A stretch of DNA of 64,000 bases from Bradyrhizobium sp. SSBR45G (GCF_030159255.1 NZ_BSCT01000004.1:248001-312000), one strand, 5' to 3'. Counted from the first letter of the stretch, positions 1 through 8,835 are shown. A program made the numbers and translations. Notes: a model not told the origin generated them from the letters alone.

Positions 1-331
1 GATCGTTGGACGCTCCATTGCGGTTTGCGGTGATCTCCGCGTCATCCAGCCCGGCGAGGTTGCGGCCGAGATAGGTGTGGGCCGAGAGGCAGTAGCTGCA
101 GCCGTTGATTTCGGCCACCGCCAAGGCGATCCGCTCACGCGTGGCGGCGGGCAGCGTACCCTTGCCGAGCGCGCCGGACAAAGCGAGATAGCCTGCCAGC
201 GCCTGCGGGCTGAGCGCGATGGCGCGGAACATATTCGGCGTGCTGCCGAGCTGCTTGGCGACGCCTTCAAGCAGAGAACGCGAGGCTTCGGGCGCGTCGG
301 CGATGGTGGCGGGGGTGGGGATACGGGTCAT
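1..331 (-). CDS. AhpD/carboxymuconolactone decarboxylase-family protein (3' end outside window)
   Basis: Read on the minus strand from an ATG at 331, the frame stays open to the left edge, so the C-terminus is missing. The translation begins MTRIPTPATIADAPEASRSL and contains C78-S-Y-C81 followed by SAHTYLG. This is the CxxC-x3-H active-site pattern of the AhpD-like/peroxidase-related carboxymuconolactone decarboxylase superfamily, in which the two cysteines cycle between dithiol and disulfide. The family includes alkylhydroperoxidase partners and many small uncharacterised oxidative-stress proteins; which one this is cannot be told. It diverges from the LysR gene at 442 across about 110 bp, the usual arrangement for a LysR regulator and its target. 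An AAAGGA sequence lies just upstream of the start. The family call is firm and the physiological role unknown. Confidence 0.85.
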   Translation of the reverse strand, partial: MTRIPTPATIADAPEASRSLLEGVAKQLGSTPNMFRAIALSPQALAGYLALSGALGKGTLPAATRERIALAVAEINGCSYCLSAHTYLGRNLAGLDDAEITANRNGASND

Positions 332-441
332 TGGAGGGTCCTTTCGTGGCAGCCCTGTTGGCTGATGACCCCCATCTACGTTCTTCCATTTTTGAGCAGT
401 AGGCGTTATTTTCGAGAGCCGATATTTCAGTATTTGGAAGA

Positions 442-1365
442 ATGATGGACCGCTTCGAAGCGATGCGGACGCTGGTGGCGGCGGTGGACGGCGGCAGCCT
501 GTCGGCGGCATCCCGCGCGCTCGCCGTGCCCCTGCCGACGGTCAGCCGCTGGATTTCCGATCTGGAAGCGCATCTCGGCTCGCGGCTGCTGGTGCGGACC
601 AGCCGCAAGCTGGTCCTGACCGAGGCCGGCGAAGCCTTCGCGGCTGTGGCGCGGCGCCTGCTCGACGATCTGGCCGAAGCGGAGCGCGCGGCCAGCGGCG
701 AGTATCGCGAACCGCGCGGCGAACTGCTGGTGACGGCGCCGATCATGTTCGGCAAGCTTCATGTCGCGCCGCTCGTCCATGCGTTCCTTGCGGCCTATCC
801 GCCGGTCAGCGTGCGGCTGATCCTGTCGGACCACGTCATCGATCTCGTCGACGCGCATGTCGATGTCGCGGTCCGCATCGGCCGCATGCCCGACAGCCAA
901 CTGATCAGCCGACAGGTCGGGCATGTGCGCTGGATCCTCAGCGCCAGCCCGGACTACCTAGCCCGCCGCGGCGAACCCGCCGACCTCGAGGCTCTGCGCG
1001 ATCATGATTGCATCGCCTTCGAGGGTTTGCAGCCCTACCGGAACTGGACGTTCGGCAGCGGCGCCGGCGAACGCACGGTGCCGATCAAGCCGCGATTTTC
1101 GGTCAACACGGCCGACGCGGTGGTGGAGGCGGCGGCCGCCGGCCTCGGTGTCGCGCGCCTGATGTCCTACCAGGTCGCGCCTGCGATCGCTGATGGCCGG
1201 CTGGTGCCCATCCTGCACCGTCAAGACGATCGTCCGACGCCGGTCAATCTCGTGCACCAGCCGCAGCCGGTCCAACCGCTCAAGCGCCGCGCCTTTCTGG
1301 ATTTCGTTGCGCCAAGGCTGAGCCTTGCGCTGGAGAAGATCGAAGAATCTCTTGGGATGGCATGA
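442..1365 (+). CDS. LysR-family transcriptional regulator
   Basis: A 307-residue protein of normal LysR length. The N-terminal winged helix-turn-helix is at about residues 5-64 (MRTLVAAVDGGSLSAASRAL, then PTVSRWISDLEAHLG), followed by a linker helix and a substrate-binding region from about residue 90. The family acts as a tetramer binding the shared promoter of a divergent target, here probably the AhpD-like gene at 1-331. Tandem ATG codons at 442 and 445 follow a GGAAG stretch; either could be the start. The effector is unknown. An oxidative or electrophile signal would fit the neighbour, but that is inference only. Confidence 0.9.
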   Translation: MMDRFEAMRTLVAAVDGGSLSAASRALAVPLPTVSRWISDLEAHLGSRLLVRTSRKLVLTEAGEAFAAVARRLLDDLAEAERAASGEYREPRGELLVTAPIMFGKLHVAPLVHAFLAAYPPVSVRLILSDHVIDLVDAHVDVAVRIGRMPDSQLISRQVGHVRWILSASPDYLARRGEPADLEALRDHDCIAFEGLQPYRNWTFGSGAGERTVPIKPRFSVNTADAVVEAAAAGLGVARLMSYQVAPAIADGRLVPILHRQDDRPTPVNLVHQPQPVQPLKRRAFLDFVAPRLSLALEKIEESLGMA

Positions 1366-1452
1366 GCAGCGCCAGGCGTCGGCGGGCCCAAGTGTGATAC
1401 GCTGTTCTGTATGGAACTAACAAACGACTTGTTGCTGTCCCGGCAAAGGCAG

Positions 1453-1530
1453 CCGATAGTTGACGAAGAGAAGCTCGGCATGACCCTGAAAAATATTCTT
1501 GTGGAATCAAGACCAAAGAAAATCGCCGGT
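1453..1530 (+). repeat. Dispersed repeat copy A, possible island end
   Basis: This roughly 75-bp stretch matches 44818-44895 in the same orientation. The best part is 1490-1513 against 44853-44876, which differs at one position by eye (AAAATATTCtTGTGGAATCA versus AAAATATTCcTGTGGAATCA, then AGAC). The second copy lies just upstream of an integrase relic. The pair could be attL/attR remnants of an island or simply two copies of a dispersed element. The short open frame across it (1411-1599) has no other support as a gene. Confidence 0.6.
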
Positions 1531-1625
1531 CTCGCCATCGGCGTCTGGACGACGCATGCCGAAAAAAGCATCTCGGATCAATGTTTTAGCCCTGCCTAAG
1601 ATCATCGAGTGGGAGTAGGGAGGGC

Positions 1626-2879
1626 TCACACCCTCGTTGGATTAGAGTTCACAAGCCAATGATCTTTTTCAATACACTGAACTGCAAGCCACTGAATTAC
1701 GGGAATCACTACGCGCAGGGCATTCGAGCTCCGGGAGTAGGGTTCGAACGAGGGGGTAGGGCGTCCGCGCCTCGTTTTCTTTGAGTGGACTATTGCGCAG
1801 CGAATGTCGTAGAGCCAGCGCGACAGGTCAGCGAGCACGTCAGTTCTAACGTCCAATCCTCGGATGGCGACTCCTGACGCAGTTAGGATGTCTGCGAAAA
1901 GCCGTTGTTGTGCAGTCGGCGAAAGGCTGGCGATCAAATTCGTTACATCCGAGCTCGTGGTTACGAAGTCCACTACATGCTCAAGCTGTAACCGTTCACT
2001 TTGCGCCGGTGCACGCCCAAGCAATGATCCTGCGTCGTCGAAATAGTACTCAAGTACATTGTAAAATCCGACAAATGCCTTGAGTGGATTGCTTTCCTTT
2101 AAACCGGAGAAGTAGTGTGACAGCAGTAAGGGAGAGTGCTGTTTGGCTCCGGTGATTTGTTCCAGTGAGAGATCGTTCCGGGTACATCGACATGACGAAG
2201 CTGGTAAAGGGATCCGCTTCGTAGATGGATCGATCTGTCTAATCGAAATGTTCGCTAAGGCAGACGCTTGCCAAAAGTCGATCAGTCCATCGTCGGCTTT
2301 CAGCACGCGCAACTTGCCACGGTAGCCGGGCCTGCTGTTGCTGGGAGAGATTGTGACCACAACCTTCTTTTCCAAAGCCGCTGTCAGAGCATCAAGGTAC
2401 GCGCGAAGGCAGTCATCCGCGTAGTTTTTTCCAATATCCCAATCCTGAAGGTCCGTTCGATCATCTGGATCTTCAGCGGCAATTGAGTGGACATCTGGAT
2501 CGTTTAGCGAGTCGACGGTCAACGATTGAGTGTGCCGCAGGTCGGTATCTCTATAGAATCCGCTCGGGTCGTCGTTCCAAAATCTAGCCTGCTCGACTTT
2601 AGTTGTGATTTTTGATTCCGGATTAAGTTTGCTGAACTCGAACAGATAGTTGTCAATAAGATACTCCAGATCTCCTTCGTCTAATTCATCCATTCCACTT
2701 TCGAAACGTATCGTTGCCACGGCCTCAAGCTCATCTAGGTAATAGAAGGCTTGCGCGGTTAGCACCGGTTCGCCGTGGAGGATTGGATGAAGCAGCATAG
2801 GATGAGACAGGCCAGTGAAGAGCACCGCCCTTGCAAGCCCCTGACTGTTGGCAATTTGAGTAACCATTATTCTTGCCAC
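1626..2879 (-). CDS. Hypothetical protein with C-terminal HEPN-like motif
   Basis: A 417-residue protein with a probable GTG start at 2879, preceded by AGAGGG at suitable spacing (an ATG four codons in is the alternative). I do not recognise the family. The C-terminal part has helices around R360-C-A-I-V-H365, an Rx4H pattern typical of HEPN domains, which often are RNases or nucleotide-binding partners in defence and toxin-antitoxin systems. The N-terminal 250 residues look soluble, acidic and without signal peptide or membrane segments. Base composition is visibly less GC-rich than the surroundings, consistent with acquired DNA. The next gene on the same strand (3005-3964) also carries such a motif. 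Whether the two act together is unknown. Confidence 0.65.
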   Translation of the reverse strand: MARIMVTQIANSQGLARAVLFTGLSHPMLLHPILHGEPVLTAQAFYYLDELEAVATIRFESGMDELDEGDLEYLIDNYLFEFSKLNPESKITTKVEQARFWNDDPSGFYRDTDLRHTQSLTVDSLNDPDVHSIAAEDPDDRTDLQDWDIGKNYADDCLRAYLDALTAALEKKVVVTISPSNSRPGYRGKLRVLKADDGLIDFWQASALANISIRQIDPSTKRIPLPASSCRCTRNDLSLEQITGAKQHSPLLLSHYFSGLKESNPLKAFVGFYNVLEYYFDDAGSLLGRAPAQSERLQLEHVVDFVTTSSDVTNLIASLSPTAQQRLFADILTASGVAIRGLDVRTDVLADLSRWLYDIRCAIVHSKKTRRGRPTPSFEPYSRSSNALRVVIPVIQWLAVQCIEKDHWLVNSNPTRV

Positions 2880-3004
2880 AGCAGATGACCCTCTTGAGTT
2901 GGCAGATTTCTGATGTGCTTAGGATGGATAGAGCGTAACGAAATCCATCAGCGGAATGGATCGGTGTCGATTCGCTCTACTCACCGTAGAGCTAATCCGC
3001 CTAA

Positions 3005-3964
3005 TCATGCTCGGCTCGTTTGCTCGTCGACCTCGCCTTCGTACGGGAACCACGCCATCCGGCTATCTGAGATCGTGGTGTCATATCGTTCGATGAACTT
3101 AAGGAACTTGTCCCGGTCGGTGTTGTAAGACTCTGCCCATTTGCCGATGCCGGTACTAATCGTGACAATGAGACCGTAGAGGTTGAAGGGCTTGGCCGTA
3201 TCTGATCCGATCGCGGGCAGCATCTTAGGTCCTCCAACATAGGGCATGATCGGCGATATCTTCCCTGCCACGACCTTTCTCGAGGCCAGATTCGTCATGT
3301 GGAGTACGGAATTACGAAACTCCCACAACTCGTCCGAGCTAATTCCCTGGGACGAGAGGTCGACATAAGCGTCCAGCCAACGTGTGAAGTTGCTCGGGAC
3401 ATCCCCATATTCCACAAAAGCGAGTGTATCGACGCACGACATCAGTAATTTGGCGCAGGAGACATGGAGGTGCGCGTTGAACAACGTGCGAATACCGAGG
3501 AAATAGTCGTCATTAATCAAATCGGTGAAACGGAAGTGACTTCCATCAGTGTAGCGTACCAAATAGTCAGGCATCGCGCCGCGGCCTTTCTCTGCAGTCA
3601 CCTGATCACCCCGGAATGGGCCGACTCCGGTCTGAAGATCAACTTTTGGCTCCCCATCGACGATGGCGGTAATGCAAAAAACGGGCTCAGCGGGCGCTCG
3701 GAATAGTTCGAATGCCTTCTCGAAGTAGCCGAAGATGTTCCCATGGCGCTGTGCCGCGAGCCATTCCGCGGGCGTGAATGGTCGAAGAAGAGGAAAACGT
3801 CTAGCAACGGGGTGATCGGCGTCGATGCAGGCCCGTAAGAATCGCATTTTCATCGCATCGTCGCCGTCGACGCGGTGATGGCGCACGCCATAATTGCTGG
3901 CAACGCCATCATCGAAATAGAGAAAGATGTTGAAGATTCGCTCGGCGGACATTTTCCTATGCAT
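3005..3964 (-). CDS. Hypothetical protein with HEPN-like RNx3H motif
   Basis: A 319-residue protein starting MHRKMSAERIFNIFLYFDDG; the ATG at 3964 is the longest choice and one at 3952 is possible. No signal peptide or membrane helix is visible. Residues 217-222 read R-N-S-V-L-H, the R-polar-x3-H form of the HEPN catalytic motif, inside a predicted helical stretch (SDELWEFRNSVLH). The N-terminal half contains the YFDD and HHRVDGDDA stretches, which I cannot assign. It lies 125 bp upstream of, and on the same strand as, the other HEPN-like gene, so the two may be co-transcribed. A function in defence or RNA metabolism is possible, but nothing in the sequence beyond the motif proves it. Confidence 0.65.
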   Translation of the reverse strand: MHRKMSAERIFNIFLYFDDGVASNYGVRHHRVDGDDAMKMRFLRACIDADHPVARRFPLLRPFTPAEWLAAQRHGNIFGYFEKAFELFRAPAEPVFCITAIVDGEPKVDLQTGVGPFRGDQVTAEKGRGAMPDYLVRYTDGSHFRFTDLINDDYFLGIRTLFNAHLHVSCAKLLMSCVDTLAFVEYGDVPSNFTRWLDAYVDLSSQGISSDELWEFRNSVLHMTNLASRKVVAGKISPIMPYVGGPKMLPAIGSDTAKPFNLYGLIVTISTGIGKWAESYNTDRDKFLKFIERYDTTISDSRMAWFPYEGEVDEQTSRA

Positions 3965-4537
3965 CTAAGCTAGACCCCACCCGAGGAGCGAGTTGCTAAG
4001 CTGCGGCGCTCATCGACGAGAGCAGGATATCTCAACGCCGTGTCTGCCCTCAATAGGTGCTTGCTTCCGATTCGGGTGGATTTCCCGAGTGTGGCTGTTG
4101 AGTGAGCATTCCAATTCCTCCCTTCAGAGCGTGAGCTGCGACTCAGTCGTAGCCATGCTACGTCATATTCATACCCCTTCCGGAGCCGCTGTTCATATCT
4201 GTCGCGACCGCCTTGAGCCAATCACCCGCATCCGCCGAGACCGACCCGGAATCTCTCGAGAAGTACGGTGAAGCTGCATAAAACTAGGAGCTTCGCTCGC
4301 TATCGAGACCGCCCCTCGGCGGCCCGTGCGCAGCGCGAGGTCTGCGGCGAAATCCCCGGCATCCACATCTTTCGTGATGACGATGACGTGGATGGCCGTG
4401 ACGATGGGGAGAGAGGTTGGGCCACTCACGGATACGTTCGTGGTGTGGCTGATGACCTGCCCGACGGGCAACCCTTGCATGCCCCGCATGCGCCAACTGC
4501 CCGTCGTGCCAGTTTGCCGCAAGCTAATCCCTTGCCA
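3965..4537. other. Intergenic stretch without a convincing gene
   Basis: About 570 bp between the hypothetical gene and the insertion sequence. Several short open frames exist on both strands (for example 4193-4561 minus), but none has a recognisable domain, a good ribosome site or neighbour support. It may hold decayed coding sequence; I see no clear RNA gene or terminator. Confidence 0.4.
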
Positions 4538-4556
4538 CGACGAGGCTGGGCAAGAA
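4538..4556 (+). repeat. Left terminal inverted repeat of the IS1182-type element
   Basis: Reads CGACGAGGCTGGGCAAGAA and is perfectly complementary to 6196-6214. Confidence 0.85.
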
Positions 4557-4584
4557 CTCAAGATTGCCTGTACGATTCGGCATC

Positions 4585-6189
4585 ATGACGAATCGTCCGT
4601 TCAAGATCGGCGAGAGCCGCGATCAAGAGAGCCTTCTGCCGCCTCGGATCGAGGATTATGTCGGGCCGGACAATCCGGTTCGGGCAATTGACAGCTACGT
4701 TTCCGCCCTCGATCTAGCCAAGCACGGCTTCCGCCACGCAAAGCGCCGCGGATCGGGAGCCGGGCAGCCGCCGTATGATCCGGCGGATCTGTTGAAGCTC
4801 TATCTCTATGGCTATCTGAACCAGATCAGATCGTCACGAAGGCTGGAACGGGAAGCTTGCCGCAATCTGGAGCTGATCTGGCTGTTGAAGAACCTGAGGC
4901 CCGGCTATCGGACGATAGCGAACTTCCGCAAGGAGAACTGGGCTGCCTTGAAGGCGGCGAACCGTAGCTTCGCCCTGTTGCTGCAGGAGATCGGGTTGAT
5001 CGGCGGGACCCTGGTCGCGGTCGACGGCGCGCTGTTCCACGGCAATGCCAGCAAGGACAGCATCTTCACGCGCGGGAAGCTCGCCAAACAGATCGCCAAG
5101 CTCGATGAGGAGATCGAGGCGTACGGCAAGTCTCTCGACACCAACGACGCGGCGGAAGCCAAGCAGCCCGACGACGGCAAGGATGGCGGCGATGTCGGGG
5201 ACAAGATCAAGGAGCTGATGGCCAGGCGTGAACGCGCACAGTCCGATCTGGAGAACCTGGACAAGGGCGACAAGGGACAGGTGTCGAAGACCGATTCCGA
5301 TGCGCGACTGCTGAGCAAGGGCGACCAGACGATCGCAGGCTACAATGTCCAGAGCGTCGTCGACGACAAATATAAGCTGATCATCGCCAGCGAGGTCGTC
5401 AATCGCAGCGATACAGGACACCTTCATATGATGGCTAAGGCGGCCAAGGAGGTCCTCCGGGTCGAGGCGCTGCAGATACTGGCAGATGTCGGCTATTACA
5501 ACAGCGAGGATATCAAGGCTTGCGAGGATGACGGCGTCACCGCCTATGTCCCGCTGCATCACGGCAATGGCAAGAAGCACGGTCGCTTCACGCGAGGTGA
5601 CTTCACCTACAATTCCGCGACCGACACCTACCAGTGTCCCGCAGGCCAAGCGCTGCATCCAACAAAGAAGCTCTGGAAGAATACGAGCGGCAGGATGGAA
5701 CGCCGCTACCTGGCCTCCTTGGCGACTTGCGGCATCTGCCCCCTCAAGGCGTCTTGTCTCTCTGCGAAGGAAAAAAGCCGCCGCGTCTCTCGATGGGAGC
5801 ACGAAGAGGTGCTGGATCGTCACCGCCAGAGGATGGCGAGCGAACAGGCCGGCCAATTGATGCGCCGCCGCTCGGCCATCGTCGAGCACCCGTTCGGCAC
5901 GCTCAAGTGCCGCGCCGGCTATCAGCACTTCCTTGTCCGTGGCTTCGACAAGGTTCGCGGGGAATGGAGCCTCATGGCGCTCTGCTACAATCTCACCCGC
6001 GCCCTCAACATTCTCGGCTTCGACGACTTCCTCGCCCGCATCGCCGAATGGGCTCTTGCAGCTCTACATGCCACTTCCGGCGAAGCGAGGGGCGCATGGG
6101 AGGCGGTTTCGCTTGCCCTGATCCGATTCTGGACCATGATGCAGCCATGGCCCGAAATTGCACCGCGCCGAGCCCTCTCACCCCCCTAA
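4585..6189 (+). CDS. IS1182-family DDE transposase
   Basis: A 534-residue transposase from ATG at 4585 (a TTG at 4564 is in frame). It has the typical layout: an N-terminal helical DNA-binding region (FKIGESRDQESLLPPRIEDYVGPDNPVRAID), the first catalytic Asp in VAVDGALFHGNASKD, a charged coiled-coil insert around residues 170-225, the second Asp in LQILADVGYYNSED, the zinc-ribbon-like CGICPLKASC segment, and the Glu region IVEHPFGTLKCRAGYQHFLVRGFDKVRGE near the C-terminus. No frameshift or internal stop is visible. It catalyses cut-and-paste movement of the surrounding element by its 19-bp ends. Confidence 0.92.
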   Translation: MTNRPFKIGESRDQESLLPPRIEDYVGPDNPVRAIDSYVSALDLAKHGFRHAKRRGSGAGQPPYDPADLLKLYLYGYLNQIRSSRRLEREACRNLELIWLLKNLRPGYRTIANFRKENWAALKAANRSFALLLQEIGLIGGTLVAVDGALFHGNASKDSIFTRGKLAKQIAKLDEEIEAYGKSLDTNDAAEAKQPDDGKDGGDVGDKIKELMARRERAQSDLENLDKGDKGQVSKTDSDARLLSKGDQTIAGYNVQSVVDDKYKLIIASEVVNRSDTGHLHMMAKAAKEVLRVEALQILADVGYYNSEDIKACEDDGVTAYVPLHHGNGKKHGRFTRGDFTYNSATDTYQCPAGQALHPTKKLWKNTSGRMERRYLASLATCGICPLKASCLSAKEKSRRVSRWEHEEVLDRHRQRMASEQAGQLMRRRSAIVEHPFGTLKCRAGYQHFLVRGFDKVRGEWSLMALCYNLTRALNILGFDDFLARIAEWALAALHATSGEARGAWEAVSLALIRFWTMMQPWPEIAPRRALSPP

Positions 6190-6195
6190 TTCGGT

Positions 6196-6214
6196 TTCTT
6201 GCCCAGCCTCGTCG
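6196..6214 (-). repeat. Right terminal inverted repeat of the IS1182-type element
   Basis: Reads TTCTTGCCCAGCCTCGTCG, the exact reverse complement of 4538-4556. Confidence 0.85.
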
Positions 6215-6269
6215 GGCAAATCACGCGCACATTTCCGCTCGTCCTGGCCCGCCGGAGGGGCGTTTCGCG

Positions 6270-6680
6270 ATCGTCATGAAGCGTCGAGTCGGGGATGCGA
6301 CGGGCGCGTTGCTCTGCAGCCGGGTGTCACAGCCCGTGCCGACGAACGGAGCGAGGCGACGGCGAAGTGGTGTGGTCCTGGTCTCCCGACGCTGAGACCA
6401 AGCCGGTGGGGATGATGATCCGCTGGTGACGGGGGCAAGACAGCCGATCCCCGGGGAGAGCGCCTATAACCCGCAAAACCGTCGCGCAGGGAAGGCCGGA
6501 TATTGGGCTGAACCTGTGGTTCTGCCGCGTGCTTATTTGTTGCACGCGGACCGCGGGTATCAGTCGATACCCGGTCTTCCCTGCGCCTCTTCGTCGAGAG
6601 GAGAGGTCCACTTGAGAGCACAACTCGGGCGGAAACCGTCGCGAGATGGCTCAGCCTTGTCCGCTGTTTGAAACGTAGAA
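6270..6680 (+). repeat. Dispersed structured repeat, full-length copy
   Basis: Non-coding stretch between the IS and the MbtH gene. Its second half (about 6501-6680) matches 45532-45712 in the same orientation. Positions 6484-6587 can fold into a three-way structure: an outer stem GCGCAGGGAAGGCCGG (6484-6499) with CCGGTCTTCCCTGCGC (6572-6587, one mismatch), an inner hairpin CCGCGTGC/GCACGCGG with loop TTATTTGTT, and a second hairpin CGGGTATC-AGTC-GATACCCG. I recall similar sequences scattered through Bradyrhizobium genomes, often mis-called as small hypothetical ORFs, but cannot search to confirm. The open frame 6426-6671 is taken as part of this repeat, not a gene. Confidence 0.7.
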
Positions 6681-6821
6681 CGCGCGCGGGTGGGATGTCC
6701 CGCGGCCAGTCGGCAAAGGCCCATGATCTGCGGTGTCGCCGGCGCAGTCCAGTCCGCTGTCGACGCCGCATCAACGCCTGTGACCGTCCATCGGGGCCAA
6801 GTGAGTGGATGTGGTTGAGCC

Positions 6822-7040
6822 TCAATGCTTCGCGGCAGCCATCTGCTGACGGAGGCTGAGAGGGCGCATATCGGTCCACACGCTGTTGATGTAGTCGAGG
6901 CATTGTGGCTTGGCGGCTTTCTCGCCGACGATCGACCAGCCTTTGGGGGGATCGCGATCGGCTCGCCAGATCGAGTACTGCTCCTCGGAGTTGACGACGA
7001 CGTAGTACAGACGGTCGGATTGCGCGTCGTCACTGTCCAT
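6822..7040 (-). CDS. MbtH-family NRPS accessory protein
   Basis: A 72-residue protein with the family signature in order: VVNSEEQYSIWRADRDPPKGW, then an E/K-rich turn, C-LDYI-NSVWTDMRPLSLRQQM. MbtH proteins bind the adenylation domains of many NRPSs and are needed for their folding or activity; they have no enzymatic activity of their own. The ATG at 7040 has a strong AAGGAG upstream. It diverges from the acylase gene and is the only MbtH gene seen here, so it most likely serves the six adenylation domains encoded from 15271 to 42283. The arginine in SIWR, where proline is commoner, is the one small deviation seen. Confidence 0.95.
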   Translation of the reverse strand: MDSDDAQSDRLYYVVVNSEEQYSIWRADRDPPKGWSIVGEKAAKPQCLDYINSVWTDMRPLSLRQQMAAAKH

Positions 7041-7191
7041 TTTTGGATCTCCTTGTTGGAAACACGTCGGTCGATCAACTCAACTTGAGGTTATTGTTGA
7101 TTTCAAACGTGCACAAGATCATTAGCATACCTCTGCGATGATTTTTCGTGGGCGAGCGGAGGTGACACCTCGCGCATGCAGGATGTGCCTG

Positions 7192-8457
7192 ATGCCGGTT
7201 CGTGAGATGGGCTTCCGCAAGATGGTGCTGCGCAGGGTTCTCTTTGGCGTCGCGCTTGCTCTCTTTATATGTGTGGCTGCCATTGGAAGCTTTCTGCTTT
7301 GGTTGCATGGCGGCCGGCCGCAACCAACCCTGACGCTGGTGAGGCCCGGGGCGAACACGTCGATCCTCGTCACTCGCGATGATGCGGGATTGCCGACGAT
7401 CGAGGCGCCGACCGCCGATGACGGCGCATTTGGCCTCGGCTACGTTCATGCGCAGGATCGCCTGTTCCAGATGGATCTGGCGAGACGGTACGGAGCAGGG
7501 CGGCTGTCCGAGTGGTTCGGTCGTCCCAGTCTGGGCAGCGACCGCTTCATGCGGACGCTTGGACTGGGCGGCTTGGTCGAAAAGCAATATCGCCGGCTCT
7601 CGGCGCCTGTGCAGGCAATGCTGCGAAGCTACGCGGACGGGGTGAATGCCTATGCCACGTCGGGCCCTCGGGCCCTCTCGCTGGAATACTACGCGCTCAA
7701 CGTCGGCTTTGAGCCCTGGCGTCCTGAAGACTGTCTGCTCTGGGCCAAGCTGATCGATCTCGAACTGACCGGAAACTTCAGGGACGAGCTGTTGCACGCG
7801 CAGCTGCTGCGTAAGCTGCCGCCGGCCGATCTCGATGTCCTGTTTCCGGCCTACCCGCGAACGGCGCCGGTCGTGCTGGAGCGGATGCGGGCCGAGCTCG
7901 ACCACATTCCCCTCGAGCAGATCTATGCCAGACTGCCGGACCGTGTCGGTGCGTTCGAGGCGTCCAACAACTGGGTTCTGTCAGGGGACCGAACCGCGTC
8001 GGGAAAGCCGCTGCTCGCGAACGATCCTCATTTGAAATTCGGGATCCCGAGTGCCTGGTATCTGGCGCGTGTGAAGACCCCGACGGAAACCTTGACCGGA
8101 GCAAGCGCGCCCGGAACTCCGTTCATCCTGATCGGACACAACCGACACATCGCGTGGGGGATCACGGCGACCCGGAGCGACGTCGCAGACCTCTTTATAG
8201 AGAAGGTCGATGCCGCCAACCCGAAGGCCTATTTGACGCCCGATGGGTCGGAGCCGTTCGAGCGCCGTGAGGAGATCATCGCGGTCAAAGGCGAAGCGCC
8301 GGTCGCGATGACCGTCCGCAGCACCAGGCATGGTCCGGTGATCTCGGACCTGGCCGAGTTTGCAAAGCAGGTTCCCGCCGCCGATCACGTCCTCTCGCTG
8401 CAGGCGACCTGGCTCCGCAGCGAAGACACTTCCCCCGAAGCCGCCTGGGGCTTGAGC
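7192..8457 (+). CDS. Penicillin-acylase-family Ntn-hydrolase, 5' part (split by mini-Tn5)
   Basis: First part of a gene that continues at 11728; joined across the duplicated GGCTTGAGC it encodes about 784 residues in one frame. The start at ATG 7192 is preferred because GCAGGATG lies at ribosome-site distance; 7138 and 7207 are in-frame alternatives. A single hydrophobic segment (VLFGVALALFICVAAIGSFLLWL) would anchor the enzyme in the inner membrane with the catalytic part in the periplasm. FEASNNWVLSG holds the predicted autocatalytic cleavage site and N-terminal nucleophile (Ser258), followed by GKPLLANDPHL, as in penicillin G, cephalosporin and AHL acylases. Such enzymes hydrolyse amide-linked acyl chains. 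Next to an acyl-loading NRPS and a PvdE-type exporter, a PvdQ-like role removing the fatty acyl chain from an exported precursor is the best inference; AHL cleavage is the alternative. The insertion leaves the protein truncated after about residue 422. Confidence 0.88.
8449..8457 (+). repeat. 9-bp target site duplication, left copy
   Basis: GGCTTGAGC directly before the I end, identical to 11719-11727. Nine base pairs is the Tn5 duplication length. Confidence 0.97.
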
Positions 8458-8476
8458 CTGTCTCTTGATCAGATCT
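8458..8476 (+). repeat. Tn5 inside (I) end
   Basis: CTGTCTCTTGATCAGATCT, the 19-bp IS50 inside end in its Dam-site form as used in pUT-type mini-Tn5 vectors. Confidence 0.97.
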
Positions 8477-8489
8477 GGCCGCCTAGGCC

Positions 8490-8644
8490 GAATTCCCGGG
8501 GATCCGGTGATTGATTGAGCAAGCTTTATGCTTGTAAACCGTTTTGTGAAAAAATTTTTAAAATAAAAAAGGGGACCTCTAGGGTCCCCAATTAATTAGT
8601 AATATAATCTATTAAAGGTCATTCAAAAGGTCATCCACCGGATC
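8490..8644. terminator. Omega interposon left arm with T4-type terminator
   Basis: About 155 bp running GAATTC-SmaI-BamHI and then an AT-rich stretch; inverted copy at 10416-10571. The hairpin GGGGACC-n5-GGTCCCC (8571-8589) with the adjacent A/T runs is the T4 gene 32-derived transcription and translation stop of the Omega cassette. It blocks read-through in both directions. Confidence 0.92.
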
Positions 8645-8733
8645 AGCTTAGTAAAGCCCTCGCTAGATTTTAATGCGGATGTTGCGATTACTTCGCCAAC
8701 TATTGCGATAACAAGAAAAAGCCAGCCTTTCAT
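8645..8733 (-). pseudogene. qacE 5' fragment from the integron 3' conserved segment
   Basis: On the minus strand an ATG at 8733 opens [20 protein letters not shown], the N-terminus of the QacE small multidrug transporter, cut off by the Omega arm after about 30 codons. It follows aadA as in class 1 integrons and was carried along when the cassette was cloned. It is not functional. Confidence 0.85.
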
Positions 8734-8835
8734 GATATATCTCCCAATTTGTGTAGGGCTTATTATGCACGCTTAAAAATAATAAAAGCAGACTTGACCT
8801 GATAGTTTGGCTGTGAGCAATTATGTGCTTAGTGC

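Larger units (their letters stand above)
4538..6214 (+). mobile_element. IS1182-family insertion sequence, apparently complete
   Basis: The element is bounded by perfect 19-bp inverted repeats: 4538-4556 (CGACGAGGCTGGGCAAGAA) and its reverse complement at 6196-6214. It contains one intact transposase gene. The flanks read TTGCCA on the left and GGCAA on the right, so the ends sit in a near-palindromic TTGCC...GGCAA context; no simple direct target duplication is evident. Length is about 1.68 kb, normal for this family. Because the transposase is intact, the element could still be mobile. Confidence 0.85.

Noticed and set aside
4193..4561. Small open frames upstream of the insertion sequence
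   Set aside because: No motif, ribosome site or neighbour support; treated as non-coding or decayed.
6426..6671. 81-codon open frame in the structured repeat
   Set aside because: Its sequence is repeated at 45532-45712 in a broken frame, so it is repeat DNA, not a gene.
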